Positions 34,877 to 42,465 of a stretch of 64,000 bases of DNA are shown here, piece by piece. The stretch spans positions 1 through 64,000 of the forward strand of contig ONMR01000004.1 in the NCBI GenBank assembly GCA_900318995.1, written 5' to 3'. The notes below the pieces were generated by a model that was not told the DNA's origin, did no database searches, and saw only the letters and a program-made list of their open reading frames with translations. This DNA comes from an uncultured Prevotellaceae bacterium (GTDB lineage: Bacteria; Bacteroidota; Bacteroidia; Bacteroidales; Bacteroidaceae). Position numbers and translations under genes: made by a program. Position 1 is the stretch's first letter. Each line of letters begins with the position of its first letter.

Positions 34877-35728
34877 ATGACTGTAACACTTCTATTGCAC
34901 TGCCCCGACAGACCGGGAATCATTGCTGATATAACCAATTTCATAACTGAGAACCGCGGAAACGTTGTTTATCTGGCGCAGTTCGTCGATCACGTGGAGA
35001 ATGTGTTCAATATGCGCATTGAGTGGAATATTGATGAGTTCCTGATCCCTAAGGAAAAGATATCCGACTATTTCGGCACGCTTTATGCCAAGAAGTATGA
35101 CATGAATTTCCGTCTTTATTTCAGCGATAACAAGCCCCGTATGGCCATATTCGTCTCCAAGATGTCACATTGCCTGTTTGACCTGCTGGCACGTTACAGC
35201 GCAGGTGAATGGAACGTGGAGATACCGCTCATAGTGAGCAACCACCCGGACATGAAGCATGTGGCCGATATGTTCGGCATACCTTATTATGTTTACCCCA
35301 TCACAAAGGACAACAAGCTGGAGCAGGAGACCGCAATGCTGGAACTGCTTAAGGAGAATGATATCGATTTCATCGTGCTGGCGCGTTACATGCAGATCAT
35401 TGGCGACCGCATGATTGCCGCTTATCCCAATAAGATAATCAACATACATCACTCGTTCCTGCCGGCATTCGTAGGCGCCAAGCCTTATCAGGCCGCATTT
35501 GACCGTGGCGTTAAGATTATCGGCGCCACCAGCCACTATGTTACGGCCGAACTGGATGCAGGTCCTATCATCTGTCAGGATGTGGTCCGCATATCACACA
35601 AGGATATGCCTAAGGATCTGGCAAACAAGGGAAAGGATCTGGAGAAGATCGTTCTCTCACACGCCGTCCAGAAACACATCGAGCACAAGATCCTGGTCTA
35701 CAAAAACAAAACGGTGGTTTTTAGCTAA
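34877..35728 (+). CDS. purU: Formyltetrahydrofolate deformylase
   Basis: Hydrolyses 10-formyl-THF to THF and formate, feeding one-carbon balance and purine synthesis. An N-terminal ACT domain (about 1-85, LLHCPDRPGIIADITNFI) precedes the formyltransferase-like catalytic domain with IINIHHSFLPAF (Asn/His) and TAELDAGPII (Asp). The 283-residue length is normal. The TAA stop falls inside the terminator stem that follows. Confidence 0.95.
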   Translation: MTVTLLLHCPDRPGIIADITNFITENRGNVVYLAQFVDHVENVFNMRIEWNIDEFLIPKEKISDYFGTLYAKKYDMNFRLYFSDNKPRMAIFVSKMSHCLFDLLARYSAGEWNVEIPLIVSNHPDMKHVADMFGIPYYVYPITKDNKLEQETAMLELLKENDIDFIVLARYMQIIGDRMIAAYPNKIINIHHSFLPAFVGAKPYQAAFDRGVKIIGATSHYVTAELDAGPIICQDVVRISHKDMPKDLANKGKDLEKIVLSHAVQKHIEHKILVYKNKTVVFS

Positions 35729-35742
35729 CCACCGTTTCGTTT
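35709..35742 (+). terminator. purU terminator
   Basis: A perfect 11-bp stem AAACGGTGGTT/AACCACCGTTT with loop TTTAGCT is followed by CGTTTT. The last codons and the stop of purU form part of it. Confidence 0.88.
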
Positions 35743-35755
35743 TACGTTGGCTATT

Positions 35756-35835
35756 GGCTGTTGGCTATTGGCCCAATACGAATAGAGCGGGCCATGGGCC
35801 CGAAAGCCAACAGCCAAAGTAGGGGCTTTAGCCCC
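35756..35835. repeat. Nested inverted-repeat cluster between purU and uvrB
   Basis: GGCTGTTGGCT (35756-35766) pairs with AGCCAACAGCC (35805-35815). Inside lies the hairpin GGGCC-ATG-GGCCC (35789-35801), and just after it GGGGC-TTTA-GCCCC (35822-35835). It is preceded by a GGCTATT/GGCTGTT tandem. No gene fits here, and it looks like an extragenic palindromic element. Confidence 0.7.
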
Positions 35836-35849
35836 GAAAAAGCCAAAGT

Positions 35850-35883
35850 CTTGAAAATCTCAGGAAAACCTGAGATTTTCAAG
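35850..35883. terminator. uvrB 3' hairpin
   Basis: A perfect 15-bp stem CTTGAAAATCTCAGG/CCTGAGATTTTCAAG with an AAAA loop contains the uvrB stop codon and last residues. It can act on both strands. Confidence 0.85.
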
Positions 35884-37872
35884 TTTGAACATCTCGTCGC
35901 GGTACTGGGCTGCCTCCATGAAATCCATTCGGGAGGCGGCTTCGTTCATGAGGCGGCGTACTCTGGCTATGGCTTTGTTCAGTTGTTGAGGCGTCATGGT
36001 GGCTATTACGGGGTCGGCAACAGCTCTTGTGCGGTCCTCAATATTGTATGTCTTGGGTTCGGTCTCCTGCTGGGTGTTTGGTACCAGCAGTGAGGTGTTG
36101 AGCGCTTTCTCTATCTGTTTCGGGGTGATTCCGTGTTTTGTGTTGTAGCGCATCTGCTTTTCGCGGCGGCGGGTGGTCTCGGCTATGGTCAGACGCATGC
36201 TCTCAGTAATCTTGTCGGCATAAAGTATCACTTTTCCGTTTACGTTGCGGGCGGCGCGGCCAGCGGTCTGGGTCAGTGAGCGGTGGTCACGCAGGAAACC
36301 CTCCTTGTCGGCATCGATTATGGCTACCAGCGACACTTCCGGCAGGTCAAGGCCCTCACGCAGCAGGTTCACGCCTACAAGTACATCGTAAAGGCCTTTG
36401 CGCAGGTCGGTCATGATCTGGATGCGCTCCAGGGTATCGACATCACTGTGAATGTAGTTGCAACGGACTCCGTTCTTGAGCAGGTAGTCATTCAGTTCCT
36501 CCGCCATGCGCTTGGTCAGGGTGGTTACCAGTACACGCTCGTCACGTTCGGCGCGGACTGCAATCTCCTCCAGCAGGTCGTCAATCTGGTTCTTGCTGGG
36601 ACGCACCTCTATCTCCGGGTCCAGCAGTCCGGTGGGGCGAATCACCTGATCCACTACAACGCCTTCACTTTCAGCCAGTTCATAATCGGCAGGGGTGGCG
36701 CTTACGTAGATGGTCTGACCTGTCAGCTCCTTGAACTCCTCAAACTTGAGCGGGCGGTTGTCAAGTGCGGCAGGAAGACGGAATCCGTACTCTACAAGAT
36801 TGATCTTGCGGGCGCGGTCTCCTCCGTACATGGCATGAAGCTGAGGGACGCTTACGTGACTCTCATCAATCACCATCAGAAAATCCTTGGGGAAGAAATC
36901 CAGCAGGCAGTAGGGACGGGTGCCGGCGGCACGGCCGTCAAAGTATCTGGAGTAGTTCTCTATGCCGCTGCAGTGGCCCAGCTCGCGTATCATCTCAATG
37001 TCATATTCCACGCGCTCCTTGAGACGTTTTGCCTCCAGGGGCTTGCCTATCTCCTGAAAATATTCCACGCGCTCCACAAGGTCGTCCTGTATGGCTCGTA
37101 TGGCACGTTCCTGGCTCTCCTTGGTGGTCATGAACAGATTAGCCGGGTAGATGCGGTAGAAATCATACGTGTCTATGCGCTCTCCGGTGAGTACATCGAA
37201 CTCTTCTATGGAGTCTATCTCATCATCCCAGAACTGGATGCGGACGGCAGTATCGTTATATGCAAGATTGATATCCACGTTCTCACCCTTGACGCGGAAA
37301 CAGCCGCGGGCAAGTTCGATGTCATTACGGGTGTAGAGTGAGTCAACCAGCTTGCGCAACAATATGTTACGGTCAAGACGGTCACCTTTCTTCAGTTCTA
37401 TGACGTTGTTGTAGAAATCGGCCGGATTGCCCATGCCGTAGATGCAGGATACCGATGATACTACTATCACGTCATTCCTGCCGGAGAGTAGTGCCGAAGT
37501 GGCCGAAAGACGCAGCTTGTCAATCTCGTCATTGATGGCAAGATCCTTTTCGATATACGTATCGGTGGATGGAATGTATGCCTCAGGCTGATAGTAGTCA
37601 TAATAAGAAACGTAGTATTCTACCGCATTCTGGGGAAAGAATGACTTGAATTCACTGTACAGCTGAGCCGCCAGGGTCTTGTTGTGGCTGAGAACCAGAG
37701 TGGGGCGGCCTATGTTCTTTATGACATTGGCTATGGTAAAGGTCTTTCCTGAGCCGGTTACACCCAGCAATGTCTGGGCGCGGGCACCGTTGAGCAGTCC
37801 ATCTGTAAGTTGCTGTATGGCCTGCGGCTGGTCTCCTGTCGGCTTGAAAGGTGAAACTAATTTGAATTCCAT
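35860..37872 (-). CDS. uvrB: Excinuclease ABC subunit B
   Basis: The damage-verifying helicase-like subunit of nucleotide excision repair. The start at 37872 (MEFKLVSPFKPTGDQ) gives 670 residues, the usual size; ten further upstream codons are not conserved in type. Visible features are Walker A GVTGSGKTF, the beta-hairpin region YYDYYQPEAYIPSTDTY, the DEAD-like motif VIDESHVS, helicase motifs VGVNLLREGLDLPEV and QTAGRAARN, and a C-terminal UVR domain (RVRRLMNEAASRMDFMEAA). uvrA is 9 kb away on the other strand. Confidence 0.97.
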   Translation of the reverse strand: MEFKLVSPFKPTGDQPQAIQQLTDGLLNGARAQTLLGVTGSGKTFTIANVIKNIGRPTLVLSHNKTLAAQLYSEFKSFFPQNAVEYYVSYYDYYQPEAYIPSTDTYIEKDLAINDEIDKLRLSATSALLSGRNDVIVVSSVSCIYGMGNPADFYNNVIELKKGDRLDRNILLRKLVDSLYTRNDIELARGCFRVKGENVDINLAYNDTAVRIQFWDDEIDSIEEFDVLTGERIDTYDFYRIYPANLFMTTKESQERAIRAIQDDLVERVEYFQEIGKPLEAKRLKERVEYDIEMIRELGHCSGIENYSRYFDGRAAGTRPYCLLDFFPKDFLMVIDESHVSVPQLHAMYGGDRARKINLVEYGFRLPAALDNRPLKFEEFKELTGQTIYVSATPADYELAESEGVVVDQVIRPTGLLDPEIEVRPSKNQIDDLLEEIAVRAERDERVLVTTLTKRMAEELNDYLLKNGVRCNYIHSDVDTLERIQIMTDLRKGLYDVLVGVNLLREGLDLPEVSLVAIIDADKEGFLRDHRSLTQTAGRAARNVNGKVILYADKITESMRLTIAETTRRREKQMRYNTKHGITPKQIEKALNTSLLVPNTQQETEPKTYNIEDRTRAVADPVIATMTPQQLNKAIARVRRLMNEAASRMDFMEAAQYRDEMFKLENLRFS

Positions 37873-37898
37873 CAGCTGAATCTGAAAAATCGGGAAAT

Positions 37899-37935
37899 GC
37901 AAAGATAGGGTATTTGCAGCTTTTTTGTACTTTTG
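37899..37935. promoter_or_regulatory. Divergent -7 motifs (uvrB / C_GCAxxG_C_C gene)
   Basis: Minus-strand TATCTTTGC (37899-37907) is 27 bp upstream of uvrB. Plus-strand TACTTTTG (37928-37935) is 20 bp before the ATG at 37956 and overlaps the earlier possible start, so the later start is preferred. Confidence 0.55.
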
Positions 37936-37955
37936 AAAACTTATTCTTTACAGAC

Positions 37956-38411
37956 ATGACCGTAGAAGAAAGAGAAAACAGGGCGCGTGAATTGTTCAGT
38001 TCCGGATACAACTGCTGTCAGGCGGTGGCAATGACTTTTGCCGATGTGATAGGACTTCCTGAAAATGAGGTGGCAAAGCTTGCAAGCGGTTTCGGCGGCG
38101 GAATGGGCAGAATGCGTGAGGTGTGCGGTACAGTGTCGGCCATGACTATGGTTGCAGGTGCAATGATTCCTGCTGATGATGTCTCCGATAAGGCTGCCAA
38201 GACCGCCAACTATGCACTGGTGCAGGAAATGGCGGCCGAGTTCAGACAGATTAACGGCAGCATTATCTGCCGTGAACTGCTGGGACTTGGCAAGCCGGAG
38301 GGTACTCCCGTTCCTTCGGACCGTACCCCGGAATACTATAAGAAACGGCCTTGCGGTGAATTGTGTTCAATTGCTGCGGGGATTGTGGCCAGGAAATTGA
38401 AAAATGAATAA
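37956..38411 (+). CDS. C_GCAxxG_C_C family protein
   Basis: A 151-residue cytoplasmic protein with the split-cysteine pattern of the C-GCAxxG-C-C family: SGYNCCQAV near the N-terminus, REVCGTVSAMTM, SIICRELLG and RPCGELCSIAA. The family is thought to be redox or metal linked, but no reaction is established. I start it at MTVEERENRA because the promoter core lies immediately upstream. It is followed 6 bp later by a dipeptidase gene. Confidence 0.88.
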   Translation: MTVEERENRARELFSSGYNCCQAVAMTFADVIGLPENEVAKLASGFGGGMGRMREVCGTVSAMTMVAGAMIPADDVSDKAAKTANYALVQEMAAEFRQINGSIICRELLGLGKPEGTPVPSDRTPEYYKKRPCGELCSIAAGIVARKLKNE

Positions 38412-38417
38412 TAAATA

Positions 38418-40043
38418 ATGAAGAAACTGATTCTTACAATTGCAGCAGTGCTCGGAACTGCCGGTTCTTTTGCCTGCACCAACCTGATAGTTACCAAAGG
38501 GGCTTCGGCCAACGGCTCGAACATGTGCACATATGCGGCCGACTCCCACCAGTTGTACGGAACCCTGCATTACAGTCCGGCTGCCGATTATCCGGCAGGC
38601 GCGATGCGTGAGATCGTTGATTGGGACAGCGGAAAGAGGCTGGGGGCTATTCCGCAGGCCGCGCACGTTTACTCTGTGATAGGAAACATGAACGAGCATC
38701 AGCTTGTAATAGGTGAAACCACTTACGGCGGACGCGAGTTCATCGACACTACCGCTATACTGGATTACGGCTCGCTCATTTACATAGCTCTGGAGCGATG
38801 TAAGACGGCTCGTGAGGCTATATTGTTGATCGATAAGCTTATGCAGGAGTACGGATATGCTTCGGAGGGAGAGTCGTTCACTCTTTGCGACCCCAATGAA
38901 ATCTGGATTATGGAAATCATAGGCAAGAACCCCAAGTTTGACAAGAAGGGACGTAATGTGAACCGTGGCGCCGTATGGGTGGCCAAGCGCATTCCAGACG
39001 GCTACATCTCCGGTCATGCCAACCAGTCACGCATAACCACAATAGACTTCAATGATCCCGAAAACTGCCTTTATGCCAAGGATGTCATCAAGCATGCCAG
39101 GGAACAGGGTATTTTCAGCGGTAAGGATGAGGAGTTCAGTTTCTGTGACGTATATAATCCTTTGGATTTCGGCGCTGCCCGCGGATGTGAAGCCAGGGTT
39201 TGGTCTTTCTTCAACCGTTTTGCCGACGGTATGGATGAATATCTGGATTACGCAATGGGTTATGACCTTGAGAAACATATGCCGCTGTATATTAAGCCGA
39301 ATAAAAAAATCTCAACAAAAGATCTTGCAGACATGATGCGCGACCACTTTGAGGGTACTCCAATGGACATGACAACCGATATTGGTGCCGGCGGCAGCCA
39401 TCTGCCTTACCGCTGGCGTCCCATGGAGTTTGAGTATCAGGGTTGGGAGTACGTTAATGAACGTGCTATCGCAACCCAGCAGACCGGTTGGTGGTATGTG
39501 GCACAGTCGCGCCCCGGCAAGAAAAACGGTATATTCTGGTTTGGCGTGGACGATGCGGCAACATCTCCGCTTATGCCATTTTTCAGTTGTACAAATGGCG
39601 TTCCGGAATGTCTTAGGGAAGGAAACGGGTCGCTCATTGAGTACTCTGAGACCTCTATGTACTGGGCTGTAAGCCGGATAGCCCAATTCGCTTATCTCCG
39701 TTATGACAGGATTGGTGCCGAGGTGCGTGATGTCATTGACAGGTATGAAACAGATCTGATGGCAAAGGCGGAAGGTATGAGTGACTCGCAACCGGTCGAG
39801 TCCTTGTCATCGTTCGGAATAGACAATGCCAACGCCCTGTTTGGGAAATGGAAGGATCTGGATAAGTATCTTCTGGTAAAATATATTGACGGAAATATAA
39901 AACGTCAGAATGATGACGGGTCATTCAGGGATAACGGTTTTGACAAGTCTATACCGGAATTCCCCATTCAGGAGGACTATTCCGAAAAGTGGAAGGAGAA
40001 TGTTGTCCGTGATCACGGAGATGTGCTCCGCATACGTAAATAA
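38418..40043 (+). CDS. C69 family dipeptidase
   Basis: An N-terminal-nucleophile cysteine dipeptidase. The leader MKKLILTIAAVLGTAGSFA is directly followed by C20-TNLIVTKGAS, so signal-peptide removal would expose the catalytic Cys without a separate propeptide. Family stretches include GETTYGGREFID, EGESFTLCDPNEIWIMEIIG, FCDVYNPLDFG and GAGGSHLPYRW. The 541-residue length is usual. A periplasmic role in using small peptides fits the other peptidases in the window. Confidence 0.92.
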   Translation: MKKLILTIAAVLGTAGSFACTNLIVTKGASANGSNMCTYAADSHQLYGTLHYSPAADYPAGAMREIVDWDSGKRLGAIPQAAHVYSVIGNMNEHQLVIGETTYGGREFIDTTAILDYGSLIYIALERCKTAREAILLIDKLMQEYGYASEGESFTLCDPNEIWIMEIIGKNPKFDKKGRNVNRGAVWVAKRIPDGYISGHANQSRITTIDFNDPENCLYAKDVIKHAREQGIFSGKDEEFSFCDVYNPLDFGAARGCEARVWSFFNRFADGMDEYLDYAMGYDLEKHMPLYIKPNKKISTKDLADMMRDHFEGTPMDMTTDIGAGGSHLPYRWRPMEFEYQGWEYVNERAIATQQTGWWYVAQSRPGKKNGIFWFGVDDAATSPLMPFFSCTNGVPECLREGNGSLIEYSETSMYWAVSRIAQFAYLRYDRIGAEVRDVIDRYETDLMAKAEGMSDSQPVESLSSFGIDNANALFGKWKDLDKYLLVKYIDGNIKRQNDDGSFRDNGFDKSIPEFPIQEDYSEKWKENVVRDHGDVLRIRK

Positions 40044-40063
40044 TATTAAATATCAAAGGCAAG

Positions 40064-40095
40064 TTTGCTTGATTCGTTCAAAATAGGTACTTTTG
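40064..40095 (+). promoter_or_regulatory. bamD promoter (TTTG-N20-TACTTTTG)
   Basis: TTTG (40064-40067) and TACTTTTG (40088-40095) have the ideal 20-nt spacing. The implied start of transcription favours the bamD ATG at 40115. Confidence 0.75.
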
Positions 40096-40114
40096 CGGGT
40101 TGAAATCTCACAGT

Positions 40115-40951
40115 ATGCGTAAGACTGCATCTATAGTATTGTCATTGGTGCTTGCATCGGCTGTCCTGTCAGGCTGTTCAGGATACAACAAGATCATGAA
40201 GGCGTCTGACTACAACACCAAGTACAGCTTGGCCAAGGCCTATTTCATGGAGGGCCACTATACTACATGCAGTTCGATACTGGAGGAGTGTGTCGCATTT
40301 CTGCGCGGCACTTCAAAGGCGGAAGAGGCGATGTATCTGCTGGCAACATGTTATTATAATCTTGATGACTATCTCTCTGCCTCGCAGTATTACATGGCAT
40401 GTTACAGGTCTTTCCCCAACAGCACGTATTCCGAAAACTGTCTTTACTGGTCCGGCAAGAGCCTGTTCCTGGATACCCCGGATCCACGTCTGGATGCAAC
40501 GAGCACAAACAATGCCATCATTCAGCTGCAGCGTTTTGTGGAGACGTATCCCGCGAGCAAGTACCGTTCTGATGCCGAGAAGATGATCTACACAATGTAT
40601 GACCGTCTGGTGGAGAAAGAGATAGGTACGGCCGAACTGTACTACAATATGGGCAATTATCTGGGTAATAACTACCGTTCCAGCATTATTGTAGCTCAGA
40701 ATGCGCTTAGGGACTATCCTTACACAAAATATCGTGAAAAGCTCTCATTGCTGGTGCTGAAGGCCAAGTTCCAGATGGCTCAGGAGAGTGTGCTGGAAAA
40801 GAGGGATGACCGCTATCGCGACGCCATTGATGAGTATTACGCTTTCAAGAACGAATTTCCTGAGAGTGAGCATATGAAGGAGGCTGACAGGATTTTCCGC
40901 ATCTCCACTAAAAATTTGGGAAACAAGAATCAAATAATAGAAGAAGACTAA
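40115..40951 (+). CDS. bamD: Outer-membrane assembly lipoprotein BamD
   Basis: A TPR lipoprotein of the BAM complex that inserts outer-membrane barrels. The leader with lipobox AVLSGC is followed by GYNKIMKASDYNTKYSLAKAYF, a BamD-type opening seen here as YNKIMKASDYNTKY, then tandem TPR-like helices through residue about 260. The length of about 278 residues is normal. It starts an operon with rpoZ (1 bp gap) and the DUF4293 gene (adjacent). Confidence 0.93.
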   Translation: MRKTASIVLSLVLASAVLSGCSGYNKIMKASDYNTKYSLAKAYFMEGHYTTCSSILEECVAFLRGTSKAEEAMYLLATCYYNLDDYLSASQYYMACYRSFPNSTYSENCLYWSGKSLFLDTPDPRLDATSTNNAIIQLQRFVETYPASKYRSDAEKMIYTMYDRLVEKEIGTAELYYNMGNYLGNNYRSSIIVAQNALRDYPYTKYREKLSLLVLKAKFQMAQESVLEKRDDRYRDAIDEYYAFKNEFPESEHMKEADRIFRISTKNLGNKNQIIEED

Positions 40952-40952
40952 C

Positions 40953-41285
40953 ATGGATTTCAAGAAGACAAATGCTCCGACCAACACCGTAACCCGTGAC
41001 CTGGTCGATTTCGTAAAGGACACCAACAACATCTATGAGAGCGTTGCCATTATGGGTAAGCGCGCCAATCAGATTTCAGTTGAGATGAAGGAAGAGCTCA
41101 AGTCAAAGCTTGAGGAGTTCAGTTCATCAACCGATAATCTTGAGGAGATGTTCGAGAACAGGGAGCAGATTGAGATTTCACGCTACTATGAGCGTCTTCC
41201 CAAACCCACATTGATCGCAGCTCAGGAGTTTGAGGAGGGTAAGATTTATTTCCGTAATCCCGCCAAGGAGAAGGAGAATTTCTGA
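40953..41285 (+). CDS. rpoZ: RNA polymerase omega subunit-like protein
   Basis: A 110-residue Rpb6/omega family protein that helps assemble RNA polymerase. NIYESVAIMGKRANQISVEMKEEL is the omega core, cited as NIYESVAIMGKRANQI, and the Bacteroidota-type C-terminal extension (YYERLPKPTLIAAQEFEEGKI) is present. It sits between bamD and the DUF4293 gene, an order familiar in Bacteroidota. Confidence 0.93.
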   Translation: MDFKKTNAPTNTVTRDLVDFVKDTNNIYESVAIMGKRANQISVEMKEELKSKLEEFSSSTDNLEEMFENREQIEISRYYERLPKPTLIAAQEFEEGKIYFRNPAKEKENF

Positions 41286-41759
41286 ATGAAGATAGAATTC
41301 TACCTGCATCAAATATGGCTGGCTCTCATCTGTGTACTGATGTTTGCCGGCCTTCTTCTTCCAATCGGCCAGCTTGTGGACGCAGAGGGCGCATCGGCCG
41401 AGTTAACTAATTTCCGCCTTAATTTCATTGAGGGTGACAGCAGCAGTGCTATGTGGGCTCTCGGGCTGATTCTGATTGTAATACTGGCAGTAGGAGTTTT
41501 TGAACTGCTGCTGTCCGGGTTCCGCAATTTTGTGCTTCAGAAACGTCTGCTTGTATTCATGATGCTGCTTACAGTCGGTTATTACATCCTTTTTGCGGTG
41601 TATGTGCTTCTGCTCAAGGGAGAGTCTGCGTTTGGCCCCAGGATCGGTGCAGCCTTACCGCTTATTTCACTGGTACTGGAGTATATGGCAATAAACGGCG
41701 TGTCCAAAGCGGAGGCCGCAATCATAGCACGCGCTTCGGGATTCAGGCTCAGGGACTGA
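41286..41759 (+). CDS. DUF4293 family membrane protein
   Basis: A 157-residue protein with four membrane spans. It starts directly after the rpoZ stop. Length, topology and position match DUF4293, a Bacteroidota family of unknown function. The C-terminus is short and cytoplasmic (AIIARASGFRLRD). Confidence 0.85.
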   Translation: MKIEFYLHQIWLALICVLMFAGLLLPIGQLVDAEGASAELTNFRLNFIEGDSSSAMWALGLILIVILAVGVFELLLSGFRNFVLQKRLLVFMMLLTVGYYILFAVYVLLLKGESAFGPRIGAALPLISLVLEYMAINGVSKAEAAIIARASGFRLRD

Positions 41760-41769
41760 TAGAAAGACT

Positions 41770-42465
41770 TTATCTGATAAGGTTGAAGGAGTAGGTGGCG
41801 CGAACGGATATGGTGCTGTTTGCGCATCGGGCGAAAAAGTCCTTCTTGGTTATACCGTAGATATTTCCAAGCCCGAAGTAGTATCGGCCTTCTATTCCGA
41901 AATTACCGGAACCGGTACGCATCTCCAATCCAAGACTGGCGGTTATGCCATAGTCAAGTTTATTCTCTATGCTTTTTCCGTATTGCTCCGTTACCTGATT
42001 TGGACGGTTTGAGGTGTCCCAGGGAGTTTTTCCTCCGTATATCTCTTTTTCATTCAAAAGATAGCTTACCTGAGGTCCAAGATTCAGGTGACCCTGAAAG
42101 CCTCGGTACTCGCGGCCGAATCCTATGTGGGCAAGGAATGGGACCTCTATGTAGTTTGCGACCCTGGTGTATTCATTCTCAGAACCGTCTTCGATGAGTT
42201 CAGTCCAGCCGCGTGTGGCAAAGTTGCATTCAAGCTGGGTTCCGCATATCAGAAAGAAGTATTTCTCTGAAACGTGTCTGACGGAAACTCCGAACGTGGG
42301 CCCCAGACTGAGCTGCTGTTTTATTGAAGGTATGAATGAGACACTGCTTGTACCCATGCCACCACTCACGCCTAATGATATGGTGTTACGCTGTTCGCCT
42401 ACCTGTGCCGATACGGTCAGTGTGAAAACAGCAGCTGAAAGGATGGTGGTAAGGAGACGTCTCAT
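41770..42465 (-). CDS. PorT-like outer-membrane beta-barrel protein
   Basis: A 231-residue exported protein with a leader ending VSA/Q and amphipathic strands that end in an aromatic-rich strand (ISVRATYSFNLIR). It resembles the small PorT/OMP_b-brl_2 family, with conserved LSLGPTFGVSVRH and VPFLAHIGFGREYRGF stretches. The specific function is unknown. Its ATG overlaps the stop of the upstream LysM gene by 4 bp, so the two are coupled. Confidence 0.82.
   Translation of the reverse strand: MRRLLTTILSAAVFTLTVSAQVGEQRNTISLGVSGGMGTSSVSFIPSIKQQLSLGPTFGVSVRHVSEKYFFLICGTQLECNFATRGWTELIEDGSENEYTRVANYIEVPFLAHIGFGREYRGFQGHLNLGPQVSYLLNEKEIYGGKTPWDTSNRPNQVTEQYGKSIENKLDYGITASLGLEMRTGSGNFGIEGRYYFGLGNIYGITKKDFFARCANSTISVRATYSFNLIR

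Noticed and set aside
36283-37341. A 352-codon plus-strand open frame
   Set aside because: Antisense to uvrB; no family features.
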